NCBI GenBank assembly: GCA_030407085.1
Contig: CM059583.1
Coordinates: 20,868,001 to 20,932,000 of the forward strand
Direction: 5' to 3'
DNA from: Trichopria drosophilae
Lineage: Eukaryota > Arthropoda > Insecta > Hymenoptera > Diapriidae
DNA: 64,000 nucleotides
Shown here: piece by piece, positions 24,430 to 34,981 of the stretch
How the letters are laid out: the number at the start of each line of letters is the position of its first letter
Numbering within the stretch: the stretch's first letter is position 1
Notes under the pieces: model-generated
Database searches by the model: none
Seen by the model: the letters and a program-made list of their open reading frames with translations, nothing else
What the model was told of the DNA's origin: nothing
Made by a program: the position numbers and the translations under genes

Positions 24430-24560
24430 TCCAGCAGTCGTGATTTTGGTCGACGTGGCATCAGTCGACGAGTCGGAACAAAACCTTTTTTAACATGGCG
24501 GACGCTTCGGTTGTGATCGTCTCGGCTCGGGCTTTCTCGTACTGACGCTTTTCAGCATTT
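24430..24560 (+). other. GC-richer patch with ATGGCGGAC
   Basis: The patch includes AACATGGCGGACGCTTCGG and is richer in CG dinucleotides than its flanks. The frame from this ATG is only 16 codons. It could be an untranslated or first exon, or a repeat carrying the ATGGCGGA word seen elsewhere in the window. No function is assigned. Confidence 0.25.
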
Positions 24561-25213
24561 ATCGAAATATATCTACCCATCGCGTTTATTTCTAATAGTT
24601 CTATTTCTATAGTAGAGTTTTTCTATAATATAACAAGTTTTCTTTCCAGCTGTGTAATTTGCATAACGTTTCCAAAATAAAATGCCTTATATGAGAGAAA
24701 ATTAGACAATAAGTTCAGTTGTTCAACCGTTTTCCTTTCTATTCTGGTTCAGGCTATTATTTACTATTGTTAAAATAGTGTTGCGAAATTCTATATAATT
24801 CCTGGGCGTGATCATCGTCTAGAATATTCCCATAATTCCATCCAGACCGCGAATCCCCACCTCCAGCGATGTTTATTTGATAGCCACGATCACATACTAT
24901 CTATCACAATAGTAAAATGAAAAATTTTTGAAAAATACGAAGATTCCTCGAAGCAAAACCGAAGTAAAGATGCAAAAGGGGACGCTGTAAAGATCGACGC
25001 TCGCAGCCACGCCCAAGCCAATTTACATATCAGCTCCCTGAGCCAGATATTTTTGAAAAATTACAAAAATTCGGGAAATAGGGCAACTGCGACATGGAAA
25101 TCTATGATCGAGTCGATTCTTATGATCAAATTCTCAATTAATTAGAGTTTCTGATGATTACGAACAGACTTTGCTGTCCTGTAAGCTTTGTAGGTGGAGA
25201 AAGGGGCCGTGTC

Positions 25214-25223
25214 AAAATGGCGG
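25214..25223 (+). promoter_or_regulatory. AAAATGGCGG motif (YY1/Pho-like)
   Basis: One of six exact AAAATGGCGG occurrences in the window, all on the plus strand (5720, 16162, 25214, 41524, 43453, 45244). The word resembles the YY1/Pleiohomeotic core, but several sit inside repeats. Confidence 0.3.
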
Positions 25224-25630
25224 CAAACTCCACCCGGTCGAAAGCGCCAATCGGGTAGCTCTGCCCAAACTCCGCCCAACAGCGCAAGGTTTCTCGGCTC
25301 AACGTATAGTCCTATCTGGGAAGTCGTTACATAACGTATTTACGCCGTAAGTTATAGGCCTGTTTTTAACGTTTTTTCCGCTGGAAAAATAGATTTTCTT
25401 GTGAAATTAACGATAACAAACATTGCTTTAGATATTCGTGATACTGAATTCAACATAACCTTAAGTTTTAGTTGTTTAAATTACAAATACTGGCAATAAC
25501 AACTTTTGAGGTTATGCATTATTCGCTCCGTTTTGCGAATTTTATTCTTATTATTAAAATATCTGACGTAAGGGGACTATAGTAAATTACCGTGTACAAA
25601 ATCGTCGCAGCTCTATAACAATTCTGTATA

Positions 25631-25890
25631 CACAGAAAGAAAAAAATGTTAATGGAACCACGAAAAAATAGTAGAATCGATTTTAACCTCTATAAGTAGT
25701 AAAATTAACTATATGTAAGGTTAGAGTTGATATTTGAGGTTATGTACGAACGATTTAACAATCGAAAAATAGTAAATGGAACAATTTTAATGTACCGTTT
25801 ACCATGGAAATAGTTAATGCAACAACTTTTTGGATTTACGCCTTTTACTATTACAAAAAGATTCCGTTAACTATTTCCTTTCTCTATGTG
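25631..25890 (+). mobile_element. MITE of the CACAGAAAGA family (copy 3), TA flanks
   Basis: The ends are CACAGAAAGAAAAAAATG and the complement of CCTTTCTCTATGTG, with TA on both outer sides (25629-25630 and 25891-25892). Subterminal TTAATGGAAC and AGTTAACGGAA also pair. The best-preserved copy in the window. TA flanks suggest a Tc1/mariner-type non-autonomous element. Confidence 0.75.
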
Positions 25891-26139
25891 TAGTTTCACT
25901 ACATAATAATTGTAATAGCGCGATATAAATAGTCTGTATTAGGAACAGGAAGTTCTAACGATGTAATCGACTAGTTACTATACAGTTTGACTCCACAGAA
26001 ACTATCTCGTATATATGTAGGTGCCTACACTATTGAAAATGCCTTTAGGACATTTCTGAAACATGTAACGGAAGCTTTTTACGGTTACCATTTCATAATT
26101 TTCTGAAACAAAATTGACTGTTTTTTAGTTACAGTAACA

Positions 26140-26370
26140 GAAATATTATGATCGAATCAAAACCCAACTTCTTGAATAGGAATCACGGGTGCCCCTTGTA
26201 GGGATACTAGCATCGCGTCTGCGCCTGGCGACGATAAACCAAACTAATTTAACCTTCGCTCGCTGATTCATGTTCATATTTTTGTTACAAGTTTCATAAT
26301 TTTCTGATACTGTTCTGTTATTATATATTACATGAGTAAAATCCACTTCTATATATCTCTGTAGGAAATA
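26140..26370 (+). repeat. GC-cored repeat, copy 2 of 3
   Basis: The core is GCGTCTGCGCCTGGCGACGA, followed by AACCAAACTAATTTAACCTT, CGCTCGCTGATTCATGTTCA and CATAATTTTCTGATACTGTT. It matches copy 1 at 23290. The 66-codon minus-strand frame here is a shadow of the repeat. Confidence 0.7.
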
Positions 26371-26734
26371 TACTGTATTATTTATTTTCTTTATAAGTTT
26401 GGGTTTATTCTAATATATATTTCTACTTCGATAACACATACAGCTATAGCTGACGATAAACATTTTATTGGAATCTCTACATTTGCACATAATTTAATGG
26501 GCTTAATATTATAGCCAATGTATGCTACGTTTTGCCGAATGTTTTATTATTGGCGTTTTTTTTACCCAGAAATTATTTACATGAATTATAAGCAACATAT
26601 TATTAAATTTAATGAAACAGCACTGTTATGTACATATCCAGTAGTTAAAGAAAAACTATACCATATATTGTAATCGTACTCATGATCAACGTCATATAAT
26701 TTGATAATATTCGGATGACTCTATTGCGCGCTAC

Positions 26735-27030
26735 TAGTGCTTGAACGAGAAATCCCTTATGACCGAATGATAATCTACAACGGGAAGCACGGGCGTCAAT
26801 GTAGTTCTGCGAGCGTCGTGGCTGCGCCTAGTGGCTAGGAACCGAACTAATGTCACTTATGGTTCTCTTTTTTAGATTTCTATTACATTTTCGTAATTTT
26901 CTGGTAACGGTACGTATTTTTTCTTTCTGTTATAAAATTTAGTAAATCTTAAATGGCAACATTTCAAATGATTGATTAAGTAACATAAAAGTATCCAAAA
27001 TTTTCCGGACATTTCTAACAGTATAGTTGG
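26735..27030 (+). repeat. GC-cored repeat, copy 3 of 3 (more diverged)
   Basis: The core is GTGGCTGCGCCTAGTGGCTA, followed by GAACCGAACTAATGTCACTT and TCGTAATTTTCTGGTAACGG. The block order matches copies 1 and 2. A possible fourth remnant with AGCACCTGGCGG lies at 27045-27130. Confidence 0.55.
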
Positions 27031-27839
27031 CGATTGGCCGCGTTATGATCAAATGAACTTCCAGTCCGCCAAAAATAGAACACACGGTCGCGGACAGCAC
27101 CTGGCGGTAACAAGACTTACTAAAGCTATAGAAATTATGTACAAACTCTGTAGATTTATCTGGGTTTAATTATACACAGAAAAACATAGCTCTCCTAAAT
27201 AGACTCGGGATACTAACGGTATAGTTTTACGGATCTAGAAAGGATGTGGCGCTCATAGCCACGCTATGTAGATGTCGCTCTTAACGATGCGTTCTCGCTG
27301 AATGCTCGCGAATTCATAATCTCAATTTCATACAGTTTTATACGCAGAGAAAAATGACCATGGCAATTTTACTTTACAGAGGGAAAGGATTAATTAAAGT
27401 ATGAAAAAAAGTGGTTGTAATATCTAATGATCTCCAAAGTGTAGAATTAAAAACGCGAAAAGATCGTTATTTTCGATAAATCAGTTTTATTACTATTACA
27501 TTTATGTTACCACTTACAACTATTTAATCACTTTAATATCAGTAAACGGAACGATATTTAGATTAAATTTCTAGATTTAAAAAACAGCAATTTTATGAAA
27601 TTTACAGCCTGTATTTACAGAAAACAAATTTTCTGAAATCAAGTAAATATTCATTTAAAATCATGGTAGGAGCAAGTATTTTAGTTTCAGGCAGTTTAAA
27701 AACTTTTTGCTTGAGTTACTATTATATAACTTATCTACATAAGTTAGAACTAGTACGATAGTGATTAGTAATTTTATAAATATACATTGCACGGAAAAAA
27801 GAGTTGCCCAAGGTAGAAATTTGTTCTAAAAACCACCGG

Positions 27840-29490
27840 CGTGGTACTGACCTAGTAGGAGTTTCAGTACTGACCGTAAATACTGGTCCATTACTGGTTC
27901 AGTTACTACACGTAACACTGTCCAGTACTGAATACTGTAGTCGAGGAGAACGATCAGTGCTGTCTTCCAGTAATTTAATACCGCTGATCAGTACTGGCTG
28001 TACCGATCGCCGGAGTTATTGCCATCAGTGAGCAGTACTTCCATTGCAGTACTGGCACAATACTGGCATAGTACTGGCACATTACCGATAAAGTAAATCA
28101 TACAAAATATGACGAATCCGTACAGACTTACATGTCGTTCTCTTTGTACTGATTGATTGTTGAATACTGACAATTGGTACTGTGTCAATAGTTTGCTGTT
28201 AGTGAACTCCTGCGGTCCTCCGATATTTTTAGCAGGATCAATAATCATTTTATATCATCATATAGCACTGACATTAAGTACTGGATCAGTAATGACGTAT
28301 TTCGGCAATCAGTGCTGCGAAAAAACTGACTTACTCAGATTGTATTTCTTAGAGATTATACTAGTAAGTCAGTATTGGCTTAGTACTGATCCGCTCCGTC
28401 AGATACTCATTTAATACCGAATATAGTAGTGGCTACCTGTAATGTGTTATTACTGATGTACTCCGGTGGTCGGACATTATTTCTGACTGATGTCAATACT
28501 GGCAATCTAGTATTGTGTCAGTACTAATTTCCTCTGTCAGTCAGTATTCCTTTAATAGCGAATAAAATACTGGCTACCTGTATTGGTCGGCTTTTTTAGT
28601 ATTTCGGTTATCTATCCTCACTAAGTATAGATAGAAATTTTGCAGTACCAGAGTGCGAGCCAGTACTTGTTGACGCTACTAATTTACCATGCAAAATTAG
28701 TACTGCTTACTACTGGTAGGTAGAACTGGAAATCAGTACTGACATTGGGAATTCAGTTGGTACTGGTTGTCATACTACATTTATACTGGCATCGTAATGT
28801 CCGTCAATAGCAGTACCGGACAATGAAGCAATGACTTCAATCACAGGCTGCTGCAGGAATTCAGTACAGATGGCATAATTGTACTGTACTGATTGACAAA
28901 ATTAAGACTAAATTGGCAAATTGACTAATTTAAGAATAAATTGGTAAATAATCATTTATTGACTTTTTTACATTTTTGGTACCGCATCACTGGATTCAAC
29001 AAGTTCTGTCAGTACTCACTGCAATATCTACTTCAGTACTGAATCAATACCTACATATGTCGCAGTTCTATCGGCACTGGTTCAACTTTAACAATCAGTA
29101 CTGGGTCAACACTTTATGATAGTGAATTCCGGTTTACTCGTGATATTTATGCTATGGTTACACTAGTCATTTAATACTAGTACTGATTTAGTTTGGCAAT
29201 CAGTGAACATTTTTATATACAGATAGTACAGACAATCATTATTGTGTTAATACTGACGGCATACGGACGCCGAACGTTCTTTCTCATCGAGGACGGTACT
29301 AACAGATATGTTATTACTGAATTGTTCCAGCGGTCAGTACTCTCTTAATTTCAAATACTGTACTAGCTACTACGACTGGGTCTGTACTTCATCAGCATAT
29401 TAATGTCAGTACAGACTCATTTGCGATAATTAGTACTGGTTGCCAGTACTTGTATTGTGCCAGTGTTTTACTGATTGCGCTTGTACCTGC
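27840..29490. repeat. Degenerate array rich in the palindrome CAGTACTG
   Basis: The words CAGTACTG, TACTGG and CCAGTA recur at irregular spacing over about 1.65 kb. Seven exact CAGTACTG octamers start at 27865, 27923, 27989, 28047, 28734, 29034 and 29096. In the first 250 bases a TACTG or CAGTA occurs roughly every 15-25 bases. There is no fixed period. Composition differs from both flanks. Open frames here are by-products of the array. Confidence 0.8.
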
Positions 29491-30231
29491 GTAGTAAATG
29501 TGTTTATTTAATTATGTAGTCATCATCTAGAATGTTACCAAATGTGCGATTTAAACTAACTTACATGAATTATAGAAATTAAATAATCAACCCTTTCTTG
29601 GCAATATAATGCATGCCAATAATATGGGTGCACGTGGCATATCTGTGGAATAGGACGCATATAAGAAGAAATATAGAAATAACAGTTGCAAAACGTCAAT
29701 ATATCATTTGCGCACGACCCGATTGTAATATCGGTGTTACGGTAAGCGTTTTACTCTGTTTTTAACAGTGGCACGAACAATAGGTAATAAATCCCACCTA
29801 AACTAAAGGACGATCAAACGAAAGAAAGTCTCGATTCTCGATATCACGAATGCGAATATACATATACATATGCGTGTCAGGCTTATTTCCATAACGTTAT
29901 CTTCGATTTGAAAAATGTTTGCGTGTGGTTATTTGGAAGTCTATTCTGCATAAATCTATTTCGAAAACGATTCAATACGGCGATGCAGTTCTTGAGGTAT
30001 TATAGTTATATTAAACTATAAGTACCCAGGCTATCTAAGAATTAAAAAACAGATACATTTATTTAATTAGTTTTGTTTCACAAGCTGACTTAATATTTTA
30101 TTATAAAGTTCAATTTCTTAATAAAAATAGAACATTTTCTTTGTTGTGTCGGGTATTGAATAAAAATGCCTGTGGGATGGGGTTTTTACGATATGTGCTG
30201 GGTATTTATTTAAATATAATATTTTACGATA
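29491..30231. other. No gene seen
   Basis: AT-rich intergenic DNA after the CAGTACTG array. I saw no supportable gene, RNA or transposon end. Confidence 0.35.
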
Positions 30232-30310
30232 CACAGAAAGAAAAACTGATTAATGGAACAATCTTACAATATAATCAATTTTATACGCCCTTTTTACTGA
30301 GAACGGGGCT
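30232..30310 (+). mobile_element. Truncated end of the CACAGAAAGA MITE family
   Basis: TA-CACAGAAAGAAAAACTG followed by ATTAATGGAAC matches the left end of the copy at 25631. No right end is visible. Confidence 0.55.
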
Positions 30311-30954
30311 ACTTGTCAAAAAATTCAGATAATAATAAATATATAGACTTGTGAAATATTGAATTTCGAACTTTATGATATATCAGAATATTTTATCAAT
30401 CTATACGGGTTTTGCATTAAAAATAATCAACACAAATATAATGACATTTTTTTTAGTTTTTTCGTCAGTTGCTCGTGAAGTCCCGAATTTCTCATTTTTT
30501 TACAGTTGCGACACAATGAATTCCTCCTCCTTTTTCTGTTTTGTGGTCCGTGGGCACATCTTCTCAATACCATAAATAATCCGTATTAAAACGAATTGTG
30601 TTCAGTAAATAACCTGTATGGTGTGTTGACAATCGTATGTTATTTTTGTAGCTCAGAATTAGAATGTAAATAAAGCATTCGGCTTGTCTACGTTGTTTCT
30701 ATAAACGTATTTTGATTACGGTAACAACTTGGATTTTAAGGGAAAGGGCCTTTTCCAAATCCAAGATGCATTATCAATTCCACCATGCTCGGCAATATTC
30801 GTCAACTTTCGGCTCGATAGGTAACATACCTATTCTTTTCGTGCTGTTCAACTTTCAATAGTCCAATACCTATTATTTTATCAATTGTGTAATTGATATG
30901 TTTGAAAAAACAGCGTACAGCCGTTTATTTACTTCCGATTCATATGTGGCTTTA

Positions 30955-31075
30955 AGTCTATTCTTTTGTTTATCAGAATCATTAAGTTCTAAAAGGATGT
31001 CTTCTTGACTGGGATGAAAGTTAGAAAGTCATCCACGTATCGATATAAGAAGAACGGTTTAAACCGTAATTTATT
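30955..31075 (-). pseudogene. Possible Penelope-like RT fragment with YVDD
   Basis: On the minus strand one frame reads PFFLYRYVDDFLTFIPVKK, which contains the YVDD box typical of reverse transcriptases and the YRYVDD context seen in Penelope-like elements. A frameshift later gives RLKATYESE, also in keeping with that family. The fragment is short, so chance is not excluded. It is separate from, and opposite in strand to, the larger Penelope remnant downstream. Confidence 0.4.
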
Positions 31076-32237
31076 TTAAATATTTTCTGTTTTGAAAGCG
31101 GCACGAACGATTGTTTGTAAACAATACTTTGGAAATTAACAGACAAGTCAAGACGTGCAGACTGCCATAACAAAACTTTGACCTAATTTTGTGAATTTTG
31201 TAATCTCTTTCCATTTATTATATTATTCTGACGATGGCAAAATTACAAATCTTGACTCACGATATTGTTGACGACCGCAAACAAAACAATGAAATACTAA
31301 TCAGACTTTAAATTTCGTAAAGTAAATTTTGAGCCAAGTTGGAGTTTATATGAATGGAAACCAACAATTCCTATGGCATTACTATCAGTACTTACCAAAA
31401 GAGGCTATTCCTATCGTTTCTAACCTATAAACCCTAATCCAAGTTTTGAAAAAATGTTTTGAAAACATTGCAGTATTGAAGTTTGTAGATGAGTTTTTAC
31501 TATACTGGCAGTATCAATGTTTACATTAAGGAAGAATTTCACTTTAATATGAAGTCAAATTTGACCTTAAAGAGGTGCCTAAGTTTTACTTGTAAATCCA
31601 CTATAATGAAGTAATTTTCACCTTAAGAGAATGTACAGTGTACTCAATATAAAAAAAGATATACTTCTTATAAAAACACACAATGCTTATAATACATTAT
31701 TTTTATTACTCGTATATTAAAGTTAAACTGACTTAGTAAGAGATATTCCGGTGACTATATTTAAAATTTCCGTCTGTCTTCCGCCTGAAGGATTTCAAAA
31801 TTTCTTTAATATCAGTTTCTCCAATAATATCAATGTAATTGACAAAAGACTCATCTTATACTGAATATATTTTGCGTTTCTACAGAGGTTCAGCTGCAAA
31901 TAATGGGCAGAAGTACACAATGCCCTGAATTTAACATATCAAATACTTCTTCCATTGTCTGGAAGGTTTAATACTTGTGCCGTATATAGGCCAAGTTTAT
32001 ATGATACTCTGTAATTTTCTCGTGAATGTGTGCTTTTGATTCCGCATATGACGTATAATAATTTATAATAAGGATAATTTTCTTTCGAAATATGCTTAAT
32101 TAAACGTTGCTATTAATGTCTGAATTTCTTTATTCTATTGATAGAGTTTAAATGGCTTTTAGGTTGCAGCTGTTTTATGTACGTGGCATGCTTTCTTTAT
32201 TTTACATATGACAAAAAAGAAGATGTAAATCTTGAAT

Positions 32238-32408
32238 CTAGCTTGATGAAGTTTTATTATTATATAGAGTTTAACGATGCTTCGAGTCAGAATAACAACG
32301 TTTCGACTTTTGTTGTCCTCATCAGAAACTAGAACAATATTTTGCACTTTATTAATTCCCAACAGTTACATGAAACAATAGCTGATAGACTGTAAACCGT
32401 CACAGAAA
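32238..32408 (-). repeat. Left terminal repeat of the Penelope-like element (inverted)
   Basis: Its reverse complement contains CTATCAGCTATTGTTTCATG, GTTGGGAATTAATAAAGTGC and ATTGTTCTAG in the same order as the right copy at 34982-35165. After the ribozyme core, both continue with CTGACTCGAAGCATCG or CTGATTCGAAACATCG. Confidence 0.8.
32300..32325 (-). ncRNA. Hammerhead ribozyme-like core
   Basis: The minus strand reads CTGATGAGGACAAC, then AAAAGTCGAAAC. CTGATGA and GAAA are the two invariant boxes of the hammerhead, here separated by a short stem II (GAC/GTC). The homologous right copy preserves a longer stem II. Downstream pairing for stem I is poor in this copy, so it may no longer cleave. 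Confidence 0.65.
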
Positions 32409-32544
32409 GTAGTACGGAAAGACACGCAAATAATAGTTCACAGGTAGCATAACAATAGTTACTTTAGAATAATAGTTATTTTAGAAAATATACAGTAGTC
32501 TTACTCAAACTAATTGCTGCTTAGCGAAATTCTAAGAACTTCCG

Positions 32545-33175
32545 AAGATTCACAAGGCGAACTACTCGTTAAAGCCTATTGTCTCTTCAATTGGGCCATC
32601 TACATATTACTTATCGAAGGAACTAAGTACTATTTATAATCAATTAAAAAATCAAGACAACATATTGAAAGTAGACCTTCTACAAAATATAAAACATCCC
32701 AGAAGAGTTAGTAATGCAGGATAATGACAAACGGGTCCAGGAATTGAAAACTATAGTTCCTGAATACGAATTAATAGACAGCACAACATTTTTAATGAAG
32801 AAAACCTTTTTTGAATTTAATAATAAATGCTACAAACAAATTTTCTTCACCCCAATGGGGTCTCCAACATCATCAATTCTCGCAGATATAGTTATAGATG
32901 ATCTTGAAAGGGAATGCCTCAGAATGCAGTGAATGAGATATTGACGGTTTTTTATTTATACCTAGGTTATATTCATACCCATACAACTCACCTCAAAATT
33001 GAAAAGAATGGATCTATAAGTTTCTTAGATTTAAAATTAGAGACAATAACAAGATAATTATAGATGGGCACCAAAAAGACCTTCTGGAAGAATACTGAAC
33101 TTTGGTTCTACATATTCCATATCACAAAAATAGCCATACTTTACTACTCAAATCGCAAAAGAGTTCAGAATGATT
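32545..33175 (+). pseudogene. Penelope-like reverse transcriptase remnant
   Basis: Frames on the plus strand give PKIHKANYSLKPIVSSIG (RT motif near the finger region), then, after a frameshift, 32714-32932 with NNKCYKQIFFTPMGSPTS, ADIVIDDLE. The sequence TPMGSP-x6-ADIV-x3-LE is a Penelope hallmark. Further on, ISFLDLKLE and a KIIIDGHQK-like segment follow in broken frames, as in the post-catalytic part of the family. The segment that should carry YVDD is absent. Several stops and shifts show it is a pseudogene. Confidence 0.75.
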
Positions 33176-33334
33176 TCAAAATGAGCTTATAGAGAAGTCA
33201 GATGTCCCACTTTCTGAGGGTTTTCCATTTTATGAGTTCATAAAGATCTCATAATAACATCAGGTTCAGAAAACCCTCAGAAAATGGGACATGTGACTTC
33301 TTTTTGAGCACATTTTGAAATCATTGTGAACTCT
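33160..33334. repeat. 175-bp near-perfect hairpin inside the Penelope remnant
   Basis: The left arm (33160-33225) and right arm (33269-33334) are complementary with few mismatches. Left blocks include GATTTCAAAATGAGC, GAAGTCAGATGTCCCA and TTTCTGAGGGTTTTC. The loop is 43 nt and also partly palindromic (ATGAG ... CTCAT). It may be a MITE or a transcribed hairpin. Confidence 0.85.
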
Positions 33335-33339
33335 CCCAT

Positions 33340-34015
33340 ACAGTACATATCTCTTAAAGAGGTATTCCAGAGCTCAGTCCAAAGATATCTCCAAAAAGAC
33401 CGCCTAAAGAGGTCTTAATTATGATAATCTATAAAACGAGCTCTTAAAGATATCTTACTTAGGACTTAAAATCGTAATCTCCCTCTTTTAATAAAGGGAT
33501 TCCCATTGTTAAGGTCTGTGTTTCTTCCAGAGACACTAGGTGGCGATTGAATTCAAAAATAAGATTGTGCGATCTTTACTTCATATGCAGACTAATAGAT
33601 TAAAAGCTGCCATGACCAAATAAGTGCCTTTACGATATTTAGCCAGTGTTATCACAGTTTTGTATTATTATTGCACGATCCCATTCTATGAAATATAATC
33701 ACCATCCAATATACAAGAAATACATTGTAAAAAGTATATAAATTAATAATTAAGGTACAAAAATAGAATCTATAATTTTCAGAAATTTGCTTTTCATTCA
33801 TATTATTTATTTTATATGTCAAAGCTCTCAAATAAGACCTCTTTGCTGAGACCTCACATTTGAGAGGTCTTATAGAACTCTTAAAATCGACGCAGAAGTC
33901 TTCTTAAAGATTATTTTAAGAGCTCTTTCTGATAAGTATTTAAGACATCTTACAATTTTCAAGACTTCTTAAGGAGCTCTTTGAGATGTCTTTTGGCTGT
34001 TTCGGCTTTTTTATT
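33340..34015. mobile_element. Insertion-like tract with GAGCTCTTAA phrase-repeat ends
   Basis: The left part has CTCTTAAAGAGGT, GAGCTC, AAGAGGTCTTAA and CGAGCTCTTAAAGATATCTT. The right part has the same words on the opposite strand (AGACCTCTTTG, GAGAGGTCTTATAGA, AAGAGCTCTTTC, GGAGCTCTTTGAGATGTC). The middle is AT-rich without coding capacity. It interrupts the Penelope remnant between RT and endonuclease, so it is probably a later non-autonomous insertion. Confidence 0.5.
33534..33545 (+). promoter_or_regulatory. CTCF-like motif
   Basis: CACTAGGTGGCG is a close match to the animal CTCF core. It lies in the interior of the inserted tract. Occupancy is unknown. Confidence 0.35.
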
Positions 34016-34079
34016 TTTCTGTCTGTGAATTAGAGCTGTAACATTGTCTCACAAGAGATTTTTATAATAAGAATGTAAA

Positions 34080-34560
34080 TTTAGTTAAAGATATTCTAAA
34101 TAACAATGATTACCCCCTTGAATTTATTTACAAATATATTAGGAAAAGAATAAATAATATACAGAATGAACAAATTGATTGACAAAAAGTTCACCAGAAT
34201 GACATAATACCTGTTCCTTAGGACATTTCTTTGAAAAAAACGGAAAAAGATCTACAGCAATACGCATAAAATTGTTTACTTACAACAATCAGCAATAATT
34301 TGAAGAATGTAATAATAAAAGAAAGGAGCAAAACAAATCTCATGTATAAAAATAATGCTAACGATTGCAATGCAACATATGTAGGAGAATCAAAATGCTA
34401 ACTAAAAACGAATTTTGGAACATAACAATAGCATCAGTAGAATAAACCATTCACATGGAAAAAACGAGTGGGGTCATCCATCAGTATATTGGAATCATTC
34501 ATGTGGTTGTAAAGACTATACGTGATTCGGGTAGTATAAGTTGTTTAGATAAAAATTAAT
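34080..34560 (+). pseudogene. Penelope-like endonuclease (GIY-YIG type) remnant
   Basis: A plus-strand frame gives NDYPLEFIYKYIRKRINNI, the linker seen between RT and endonuclease in this order. Then NLMYKNNANDCNATYVGES follows, where C-x-ATYVGES corresponds to the nuclease core. Further recognisable pieces (HNNSIS, INHSHGKNEWGH) follow in shifted frames. Inactive because of stops and shifts. Confidence 0.65.
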
Positions 34561-34981
34561 CCAGTGACATTAACCGCAAATTTAATTGTACCAAAGTTTA
34601 CTATTTTACGCGGTTGTCACATTCGCATTTACACATTTAAAAACCAGATTGTTTTTTCCGTGCAGTCGTTACGAAACATCGTCGGATAAAAATGTTGGAC
34701 GTAGAAAGAAACTGGAACAAAAGATTGTTATCAGAAATCATCCACATCCGTCTCTAAAAAAACACACTGAACAAGGAAGAAGATACAATCAATCTACATG
34801 CCCCTTACAGAAATCTACTTCACAAATTAAAATCGGCCTTTTAAATTTTATTTAGTGTGCACTAGTTAATCCGCCCGGCTACAAAGCGTAAAGAAACTGA
34901 TATATACCACACGTGCAGTTTTACGTATTTATTTATTTGTACACATTTTTTGTTCTTATTTAATAAAATGGATTCATAACA

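Noticed and set aside
27804..28414. Three frames of 75-86 codons on both strands
   Set aside because: They lie in the CAGTACTG array, whose repeated words create chance open frames.
32138..32362. Frames of 64 and 67 codons on opposite strands
   Set aside because: They overlap the left terminal repeat of the Penelope-like element and its ribozyme core, which explain the sequence better.
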